Positions 1-6,318 of a DNA stretch of 9,086 nucleotides are shown in pieces. Location of the stretch: assembly GCA_964593555.1 (NCBI GenBank), contig CAZQIC010000163.1, positions 1-9,086 of the forward strand, read 5' to 3'. Each line of letters starts with the position of its first letter. The first letter of the stretch is position 1. The translations under genes and the position numbers were made by a program. The notes below the pieces were generated by a model. The model did no database searches. It worked only from the letters and a program-made list of their open reading frames with translations, and was not told the DNA's origin. This DNA is from CAZQIC01 sp964593555 (GTDB lineage: Bacteria > Bacteroidota > Bacteroidia > JAFLBG01).

Positions 1-316
1 AACCACAAATGTGTCTGCGGAGCACTGAACCGCCACTTTTGCCAAACCCGTGTTACAAGCTGGCCTTCTGTCCACCGAGTAGTTGAAACGCTTTACTGTC
101 AAAGGTTTTGGTGTCTGCATTGCAATTGATTTTTGTCTGTCGTTGGGTTGTGCGGTTGCGTATTTTTTATTTTCAGAAGGGGAGGAATTTTTTTTTAATT
201 CAATTTTGTCTGCGTAGGAAAGGTGAAAGCTCTTTTGCAAGCTATGGTCTGTGCTTGGGCTTGTGTGGCTTGCAAATGTGCTTACACCTGTGCGTAGGCT
301 TTTCTGTAATTCAATA
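1..316. other. Non-coding region downstream of hamB; candidate end of a dispersed intergenic repeat
   Basis: No credible gene is seen. The one open frame, on the plus strand at 108-320, is Cys/Leu/Phe-rich without a recognisable motif, and runs into the hamB end. GC is about 45% (134 of 300 bases by hand count), higher than the neighbouring genes; the two ends are richest (52-53%). Short words recur: TGTCTGC at 12-18, 112-118 and 207-213; TGCGTAGG at 211-218 and 291-298; GCTTG at 253, 259 and 268; a T9 run at 188-196. On the minus strand the text with repeated CAAGC words and ACACGGGTTTGGC resembles intergenic repeats I remember from Bacteroidota genomes; this is recollection, not a search. 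No clear hairpin plus T-run terminator for the operon was found. Confidence 0.5.
234..276. repeat. 9-bp perfect inverted repeat with 25-base loop
   Basis: The arms TTTGCAAGC (234-242) and GCTTGCAAA (268-276) are exact reverse complements, separated by 25 bases that hold two more GCTTG words. In RNA from either strand this could form a stem. It lies 41-83 bases past the hamB stop, so it could stabilise or end the operon transcript, but no T-run follows on the minus strand, so it is not a standard intrinsic terminator. Confidence 0.5.
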
Positions 317-2512
317 TTAAAATGCATTCCTAAGTTTATTTATCTCATAAGGTAATAATCCTCGTTTCAATAGTTCTTCATTTGATAATTGGTTAACTAA
401 AGTAATAAGTATTTCAGGAGTTCTGTCCTGATTCAATATGTTCTTTAGCTTACTAATTGCTGAATAAGGAATGTCGTATTCCATTAATGCTGCAAGGTTT
501 GACGGTAAGAAACCATGTTCTAAACTTGTCGCAAAAAACGAATAGTTTCCATGTGGCATTTTGTTCTTTTTGAAAACGTATACCTGAAGTTCTGAAACCA
601 CCGAAAGCCATTTTGGTAGTTTATAGTCAAACCAATGCCGAGTTATGTTCAAGATGAAAAATGAAAGTCTGTCAATACGGGCTTGTTCGTCTGGTATTTG
701 CACTTTCCAATAGTTATCATTTATTGTGTCGTTGATTAAAGCGGAAATAGATTGAAGTCTTGCATACTTACTTGTCAAAACTGCTAATTGTCCAGCATTA
801 CGAATGTCTGCTTTATTCTCTCCGGGTTTTAATAAGTGTCTCCAACATAAATCTAAAACATAATTAAGCTGGTCATATGTAGGAAAAGAGTTCCAATTCA
901 ATAATTGTCTGTTTGCTGGCAGTTGAGCCTCTATTTCTGCAATTATTCTTAACTGTCCGTCAATATTTATTCCTGAATTCTTTTTGATTACTTCTTGAAG
1001 TTCATTTGGAAGGCCATTAAATTCTTCCAATCTTTTCTTTGCGGAATTTTCTAATTCATTGTCATCTAAAGAAATTAATAGTTCAAGCGGAGCATTCTCC
1101 TGATTGAAAAGTGGAATATCAACAAACAATTCCATTTGGTCGGGCTGTTTTTCAAAACGATAAACATTGCCAATAAAATGTTTTTTCATTCTTCCTGACC
1201 TGCCAGCTATGTTCTTGTAATCAAAAAAATCAATTTGCTTTGTTCCTTTGTCCTTATCATATAGAACCACATTTTTAGCAGAAGTATTTACACCTTCAAT
1301 TAATGTTGATGTGCAAAAAAGCCAACGAACTGAATTTTGATTAAATGCATCAACGATGGAGCTTCCTAAATGCCTTGGTAAGGCTCCGTGATGAAACCCT
1401 GCTCCAAAATTTAAGGATTGAATTAATGACCAACGAAAATTAACATTTTCAGTAATCCAATCAATCATTTCCTTATTGTTAGAAACGTTTTCAATTTTTG
1501 GATTAATGTTTTGAGATTTCAAATAGTCGATAAACTCCAAACACAATGCTGTTGCCTTATTTGGTGAAGAACAATAAATTAAGGTCTGTTCATCAGTTTT
1601 CGCAAGCAACTCAAAAAGAGCTTTTTTCTTTAGTAGCTTCTTTTCTTTCGCTTTTACCTTGTCCAGTATTTCTAAACTTTTCTCATCAACTGCAACTGTT
1701 GCAAATTCAGTAGGAAACCAAGTCAAATCAAACTTTTGTTTGAATGATACTGGTATGCTTTTTATCATAGGCCCTAACAAATAAAATTTGTTAGTTAACT
1801 TCAATAGTTTGTGAAAGGCTTGATTCAATGAGATTGCCCTGTCATCGTCTCTTTCTAGACTCAATTTGTAAAATTCATCAATGACAAAGAACTCAATTGG
1901 TGGAAAGTGATTGTATTCTACGACTCTTTCACCAGTGAAAAGAAAAATGTTTCCTTTTGCTTCATCAGGCTCTTGATTAGTTGAAACAATTATTTTGTAT
2001 GTATCTCGATACTTTAAAAGTTTTTTACGTGTTTCGTCAAGAAGTGCAAGTGTTGGTTGAATAATTACGATTTGTTTATAAATCATACTTGCAATAATTT
2101 CTTCTATAAGAAGACTTTTTCCAAAGCTTGTAGGAGCACTTACAACAACTGAACGCTTGCTTTGAAGTTCAATTGATAGTGTCTGCTGTTCTTCATGAAG
2201 ATAAACATCTTTCAAAAAAGGTGATTTGTGATATTCGTATCGAATTGTGGCACTCTCTGTTAACTGTTCGGGGTCAACATATGGATAAAGACCTGCTGAT
2301 TCAGTTAATTGATTCCAAATTGGTTTTGTGTTTTCTGGTATCTTGTCCCAAGCATCCCGAACCCGAATAACTAAATCTCTACCATGATTTTCTTCCTCTA
2401 TACTGGATAGAAGCATAGAACAATACTTTGATAATTCAAAACTATCATCGTATGCAATTTCTGATGAATTATTCAGAAATGATATTGCGTTTTTAACGTC
2501 TGTAAATGTCAT
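317..2512 (-). CDS. hamB: Hachiman anti-phage system helicase HamB (Ski2-like superfamily 2)
   Basis: Probable HamB, the ATP-dependent DNA-sensing helicase that partners HamA. Motor motifs in the 731 residues: Walker A SAPTSFGKS 125-133, motif Ia IQPTLALLDE 151-160, TGER 193-196, motif II VIDEFY 210-215 (DEFY in place of DEAD/DEAH), motif III-like LLGPMI 245-250, motif IV LIYCSS 311-316, HHGALPRHL 374-382 (a Ski2-family hallmark), motif V FCTSTLIEGVNTSAKNVV 399-416, and motif VI NIAGRSGRMKK 434-444 with arginine-finger candidates R438 and R441. A Lys-rich stretch (285-297) links the two RecA-like lobes. The first 100 residues and about 230 C-terminal residues (500-731) carry no motif I recognise; in the family they contribute DNA binding and HamA contact. 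The ATG overlaps the hamA TGA by four bases, so translation is likely coupled and stoichiometry fixed. It is the last gene of the train. All catalytic motifs look intact. Confidence 0.88.
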   Translation of the reverse strand: MTFTDVKNAISFLNNSSEIAYDDSFELSKYCSMLLSSIEEENHGRDLVIRVRDAWDKIPENTKPIWNQLTESAGLYPYVDPEQLTESATIRYEYHKSPFLKDVYLHEEQQTLSIELQSKRSVVVSAPTSFGKSLLIEEIIASMIYKQIVIIQPTLALLDETRKKLLKYRDTYKIIVSTNQEPDEAKGNIFLFTGERVVEYNHFPPIEFFVIDEFYKLSLERDDDRAISLNQAFHKLLKLTNKFYLLGPMIKSIPVSFKQKFDLTWFPTEFATVAVDEKSLEILDKVKAKEKKLLKKKALFELLAKTDEQTLIYCSSPNKATALCLEFIDYLKSQNINPKIENVSNNKEMIDWITENVNFRWSLIQSLNFGAGFHHGALPRHLGSSIVDAFNQNSVRWLFCTSTLIEGVNTSAKNVVLYDKDKGTKQIDFFDYKNIAGRSGRMKKHFIGNVYRFEKQPDQMELFVDIPLFNQENAPLELLISLDDNELENSAKKRLEEFNGLPNELQEVIKKNSGINIDGQLRIIAEIEAQLPANRQLLNWNSFPTYDQLNYVLDLCWRHLLKPGENKADIRNAGQLAVLTSKYARLQSISALINDTINDNYWKVQIPDEQARIDRLSFFILNITRHWFDYKLPKWLSVVSELQVYVFKKNKMPHGNYSFFATSLEHGFLPSNLAALMEYDIPYSAISKLKNILNQDRTPEILITLVNQLSNEELLKRGLLPYEINKLRNAF
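2509..2512 (-). other. ATGA stop-start overlap joining hamA and hamB
   Basis: On the minus strand the bases ATGA contain the hamB start (ATG, 2512-2510) and the hamA stop (TGA, 2511-2509). This is a standard arrangement for coupled translation. The purine-rich AAAGAG just upstream lies too close to the ATG to be a convincing Shine-Dalgarno, so reinitiation by the ribosome finishing hamA is the likely route. The tight coupling fits a toxin-like nuclease that must be made with its controlling helicase. Confidence 0.85.
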
Positions 2513-3351
2513 ACTCTTTGCATTGCTTTAAGTCTTGCGTCAAGTTCAAAATTTAATTCATCCTTGTCAGGCAATGGAAGAAGAAGCAAAACAATTTCTA
2601 AATTTGATGCTGGCTTTTTTCTATTGAATTCATCATGTAAAGCCTCACACTCCTTCTTGAAGTCATCAATGTATTGTTGCGTTTCATCATTGTGGTTACC
2701 AAACAAACTGCTGTTATATGTGCAAACCATTGGAATCACTATGCTCGAAAAGATTACATCAAGTTTTTGGTTCTTGTGCATTAAAGTTCTCCAATGCTCA
2801 ATTTCTGGTGCATCAGTCGGTAATTTCCTTGTAATTAGACTAAACTGTTGACGCAAATAGTCTGCATTGAAATGCTTAACAATATCACCTACAAGGTCAG
2901 TAACACCATCTATTCCAGATTTATAGAGTTTGGATTCTCCTAACCATAATTTTTTATCGTTGCCGTTTATTGTTACATGAACACCATCGAAACCATGAGC
3001 TGGAATGTTCGGGGCATCACGAAAGAAAATTGTCGAAATTAGCGGAATTGAATTACAGAAATCTCTCAACAACAAATGCAGTATTAATTCACCAAATTCT
3101 CCTCTACGCTTGTATTTGTCTGTGGTGTAAACAGTTTTTGCGGCATCTTGAAGCCTATCAACAATTTCAGTAAGCGGAATATTATTACCTTGATGATACC
3201 CTAAAGCATATTCTGGAATTACACTTCTGATAGTTTCAACTAAAGGAAGTAATCGAAATTTGTTTTGGTCAAAACCCACATGGTAGGCTCTAAGCGTTGA
3301 ATGGCTTATGCGTTCATCTAATACCAAATCTGAATTAAAGGGTCTTGCCAT
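2509..3351 (-). CDS. hamA: Hachiman anti-phage system effector nuclease HamA (DUF1837)
   Basis: Probable HamA of the Hachiman defence system. In characterised systems HamA is a nuclease held inactive by the helicase HamB and released to degrade cellular DNA when HamB meets aberrant DNA ends during infection. The 280 residues carry a pattern expected of a PD-(D/E)xK fold: RRGEFGELILHLLL (82-95, with E85 and E88), GFDGVHV (120-126, D122), then LGESK (137-141, E139 and K141), spaced as in this superfamily. The N-terminus (LRAYHVGF, then IPEYALGY) and total length agree with DUF1837 proteins as I remember them. The start ATG at 3351 is preceded by TAAAGTAAA, an A-rich leader typical of Bacteroidota, without a Shine-Dalgarno. 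The stop is fused to the hamB start (ATGA). Evidence for HamA identity is the combination of the motif set, the size and the Ski2-like helicase directly downstream. A different DUF1837-helicase pair of the same lineage is the main alternative. Confidence 0.88.
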   Translation of the reverse strand: MARPFNSDLVLDERISHSTLRAYHVGFDQNKFRLLPLVETIRSVIPEYALGYHQGNNIPLTEIVDRLQDAAKTVYTTDKYKRRGEFGELILHLLLRDFCNSIPLISTIFFRDAPNIPAHGFDGVHVTINGNDKKLWLGESKLYKSGIDGVTDLVGDIVKHFNADYLRQQFSLITRKLPTDAPEIEHWRTLMHKNQKLDVIFSSIVIPMVCTYNSSLFGNHNDETQQYIDDFKKECEALHDEFNRKKPASNLEIVLLLLPLPDKDELNFELDARLKAMQRV

Positions 3352-3367
3352 TTTACTTTACTATTAA
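3352..3367 (-). other. 16-bp AT-rich junction between hsdR and hamA
   Basis: This is the only gap between genes in the five-gene train. It is almost entirely A/T on both strands and ends in an A-rich leader before the hamA ATG. It is too short to hold a hairpin terminator or a full promoter. I looked in the last 70 bp of hsdR for a Bacteroidota-type promoter (TTG, then TAnnTTTG); the closest element, TAGGTTGT, has two mismatches and no well-spaced partner. Read-through from hsdR is therefore the simplest model for hamAB expression. Confidence 0.6.
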
Positions 3368-6316
3368 TTACGCTGCCTTATTTCTACACAACCTAAACAC
3401 CGCCTGAACGATATACTCAATGATTCCGCCTGGACTTACATAAGGACCTTCAATCAGTCTTTCGTCCCAGTTGTGGTCAAGGTAGTAATTGATAATTCGT
3501 TGCTTTAAAGTGTTTCTGTATGCTTCTAAAAACATTGTGTTGTCTATATTATTGATGATAAGCGTTACGATGCCATCATCCTGCATTACTTCTTCAATCA
3601 CTTCGTTAATCAATAAGGCTTCTTCATCCGTAATTTGAAAAACGTTTCGCAAGTCGTCCATTACTTCGGGAATACTGGCTCTTGGTGGTTCGGTTCTTCC
3701 TCCGCCTGTTCCACCTCTTGGTGGTGGCGGTGGTTCGTTTACTGTTGAACTTGTAATAATTCCTCTATAACGAACAGTGCTTTTCTCAACCAATAAATTT
3801 TTCAAATGGTCTTTCAATGAAGATGCAGAACCTTTCTTGAAAAGCTTGTCTGCAATTACTTCGGCAAATAAGGCAAAGCGAATAATCATTTTTGGTAATT
3901 GAAAAAACAGAGTGGTAAAATAAAAATCGCTTACATATCGGTTCAGGAAATTTACAATGTCCTTTTGTGCTTCTTTCTCCGTAACGAGTTCACGAAATTT
4001 GTTTCTGTAATCGTTTGAAAGTGCCATCAGGTCTGCATCTTTTGCAGGGTCGGTGGTGGCTTCTTTGATTAACTCTGTGTAGCGAATTATTTCACCTTCA
4101 TCAAAAATATTGAAACTCAAAAACTCATTGTAACGGTCTTCAAGTAACTGCGGATTGGGTTCTTGCGGTTGAAAACGGCTTCCTGTTCTGTATCGTCTGA
4201 AAGCATCAAAAATATTCTGAACGGAATTGGTAAAGTCCACCACCATCGTTGTGTCTTTTCCGTATGTCTTGCGGTTAAGCCTTGAAAGGGTTTGAACTGC
4301 ATTTACGCCTCTCACTGGTTTGTCTAAAAACATTAAAACCAATTTCGGCTGATTGAAACCTGTCTGAAATTTATTGGCAACTACAATAATTCGATAATCA
4401 TCATTTTCATTAAACACATCTTCAATCTTTTTTCCTCCGTGAGTTGTGGCAAGTTCGTTTAAGGTTTCTTCTTTTATTTCGTTTCCTTTTTCATCGGTAA
4501 AGTCTGAAAAGGCAAAGAGAATTTTGAAAGGTAAATTTCGTTTCGCAATTTTTTCTTTCAACGCTTCATAGTAAAGCAAACCAGCGGCTCGTGATGATGT
4601 TACCACCATTGCCTTACCTGTTCCGTTCAAGGTGTCTTTTACTTTATCTTCAAAGTATTTCAGAATTACTTCACTTTTGTATTGTATTAATTCAGGGTCA
4701 CGAAATGCAACTTCTCTCAACGCTTTATGAACCACACCAGCAGGATACATTTCATCATCGGGAATGATGGTTTTGCTTTTCAAGTGATACAAAGTTTGAT
4801 AGCTTATGATGTTGTTTGCCACATCTAAAATGTAGCCTTCCTTGATGGCTTCATCTTCGGTATATTCATCAAGTGGTTGCCCGAAATAATCAACTGTTGT
4901 TTGAATTGGTGTTGCCGTAAAAGCAATCAACACTTGGTTGCTAATGTTTACCTTCTTGGCTTCTTTGATGATTTCTTCTTCATCCGTTGGCAATTCTTCG
5001 TTGTCGGGTTGTTCTGGATTGGTGAAAATAGCTTTTACATTGCTTGCCATTTTACCGTCCTGACTTCTGTGTGCCTCGTCAATGATAAAAGCAATGCGAA
5101 GTTGTTTCAGTCCTTCATCTTCCTGAATGATTTCCTGAATGTAACTAAACTTTTGAATGGTAGAAACCACAATACTTTTACGCTGACGGATAAAATATTT
5201 CAGTTTATCACTGTCTTTCGCTAATCCTATTTTGTTGGTTAGATGAACAAAGTTTGCCAACTCATCTTTTATGTTTTTATCCAAACTTCTTCTATCGGTT
5301 AGCACAATCACCATATCAAATATTTTGTGATTGCTTGCCGAATACAAACTATCCAAACGGTCGGTAAGCCAGCTAATGGTTAGCGTTTTTCCCGAACCTG
5401 CTGAATGGTTTATCAGGTATTTTGCTCCTAAAGTATTTTCAGTTTCAAAATGGGTTGAAATATTGTTTGCCAATTTGTGATTGCTACGTAATTGGTGAAA
5501 CCTCGGAAACATTGTTCTTTCGGGTTCTATCAATAAAATACCGTCTTCGGTTATGTTTTGGTTGGCAGGAATGTAAAGCAAAAAGAAGCTGATATATTCC
5601 AATACCCATTCTTTACTCAATACATCTTTATATAAAAACTCAATTGGGTATTCGCCTTGATTTTCTTCTTTGTTAGTTAAACCTTGATTGAAAGGAATAA
5701 AGTTATGCTCCGAAAACGGATTGGTAGCAATTTTTACTTCACTGGTGTCGGCTGCAATGTGCAGAAACGGCAAAGTAAATATTTGATTTTCCTGCGGACG
5801 AATGTTGTATTGCTCCACTGCATCATATACGTTTTGTCCTTCGTCTTCGTGTTTCAGTTCAATAGTGATAATGGGCAAGCCATTCAGGAACAAAACCAAA
5901 TCAATGCTTTGAGAAGTATCGCTGCTGAAATGGTATTGCTGTTTTACTGAAAAAATATTTTTGCTGTAATTGTCAAACGAAGTTTTGCTGTTGCTGCTTC
6001 TTGGCTTCGGGTAATACAAGTCAAATGCAATACCTCTTACAGGTAAACTATTTCTGATAATTACCCAAAGCGGTTTGCGTTGCAAATCGGATTTGAGTGA
6101 TTCTAATATTTCACGGTCGGCATCTGTGCCGTAATTCTCTTGCAGTTTCTCGTATTTAGTTAATTGAGTTTCTATAATAAAACCGAGCAAGTGAGCAGCA
6201 ATAAAATGAAAATCGGTATCGGTGCAATCGGCAGCCGATAAAGCAGAATAGCCGTGCTTCTTGGTTATATAAGCCGCTATGTGATTTTCAAATATTTTCT
6301 CTTTATCGCTTTTCAT
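3368..6316 (-). CDS. hsdR: Type I restriction endonuclease motor/nuclease subunit HsdR
   Basis: Restriction subunit: ATP-driven DNA translocase and endonuclease that acts only with HsdM and HsdS bound to an unmethylated site. In its 982 residues the N-terminal PD-(D/E)xK nuclease is seen as D139 (SIDLVLF), E153 and K155 (IELKHE), followed by Q169-Y170. Superfamily 2 motor motifs: Walker A HSAGSGKT 304-311, Walker B/DEAH 413-416, motif III TATP 467-470, motif V FQTGFNQP 650-657, motif VI QTLSRLNRK 675-683. An acidic loop (about 433-455) sits between DEAH and TATP. A C-terminal helical region, thought in this family to dock on HsdM/HsdS, is split by a Pro/Gly-rich linker at 861-878. Length matches the EcoR124I-like type (about 1,000 residues) and all key residues are present, so the protein looks active. 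The ATG at 6316 shares one base with the hsdS TAA (TAATG), implying translational coupling. hamA follows after 16 bp. Confidence 0.97.
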   Translation of the reverse strand: MKSDKEKIFENHIAAYITKKHGYSALSAADCTDTDFHFIAAHLLGFIIETQLTKYEKLQENYGTDADREILESLKSDLQRKPLWVIIRNSLPVRGIAFDLYYPKPRSSNSKTSFDNYSKNIFSVKQQYHFSSDTSQSIDLVLFLNGLPIITIELKHEDEGQNVYDAVEQYNIRPQENQIFTLPFLHIAADTSEVKIATNPFSEHNFIPFNQGLTNKEENQGEYPIEFLYKDVLSKEWVLEYISFFLLYIPANQNITEDGILLIEPERTMFPRFHQLRSNHKLANNISTHFETENTLGAKYLINHSAGSGKTLTISWLTDRLDSLYSASNHKIFDMVIVLTDRRSLDKNIKDELANFVHLTNKIGLAKDSDKLKYFIRQRKSIVVSTIQKFSYIQEIIQEDEGLKQLRIAFIIDEAHRSQDGKMASNVKAIFTNPEQPDNEELPTDEEEIIKEAKKVNISNQVLIAFTATPIQTTVDYFGQPLDEYTEDEAIKEGYILDVANNIISYQTLYHLKSKTIIPDDEMYPAGVVHKALREVAFRDPELIQYKSEVILKYFEDKVKDTLNGTGKAMVVTSSRAAGLLYYEALKEKIAKRNLPFKILFAFSDFTDEKGNEIKEETLNELATTHGGKKIEDVFNENDDYRIIVVANKFQTGFNQPKLVLMFLDKPVRGVNAVQTLSRLNRKTYGKDTTMVVDFTNSVQNIFDAFRRYRTGSRFQPQEPNPQLLEDRYNEFLSFNIFDEGEIIRYTELIKEATTDPAKDADLMALSNDYRNKFRELVTEKEAQKDIVNFLNRYVSDFYFTTLFFQLPKMIIRFALFAEVIADKLFKKGSASSLKDHLKNLLVEKSTVRYRGIITSSTVNEPPPPPRGGTGGGRTEPPRASIPEVMDDLRNVFQITDEEALLINEVIEEVMQDDGIVTLIINNIDNTMFLEAYRNTLKQRIINYYLDHNWDERLIEGPYVSPGGIIEYIVQAVFRLCRNKAA

Positions 6317-6318
6317 TA
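6314..6318 (-). other. TAATG stop-start overlap joining hsdS and hsdR
   Basis: On the minus strand TAATG contains the hsdS stop (TAA, 6318-6316) and the hsdR start (ATG, 6316-6314), sharing one A. No Shine-Dalgarno is visible upstream, so hsdR translation probably depends on ribosomes finishing hsdS. Making restriction last, and dependent on the modification genes, is consistent with protecting the host from its own enzyme. Confidence 0.8.

Noticed and set aside
188..196. T9 run as a phase-variable tract or terminator
   Set aside because: It is outside any supported gene, and no GC-rich hairpin precedes it on the plus strand; on the minus strand it is an A-run.
108..320. 70-residue plus-strand open frame in the non-coding left end
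   Set aside because: Cys/Leu/Phe-rich product without motif or helpful start context, lying in a repeat-like segment and overlapping the hamB stop; no support for expression.
317..3351. hamAB as a part of BREX, DISARM or another helicase-nuclease system
   Set aside because: No PglX/PglZ, DrmA-type or other partner genes are present; a DUF1837-like nuclease followed by a Ski2-like helicase is the Hachiman layout.
4877..5224. 115-residue plus-strand open frame opposite hsdR
   Set aside because: Overlies the DEAH and TATP coding region of hsdR; Phe/Cys-rich complement product without family features.
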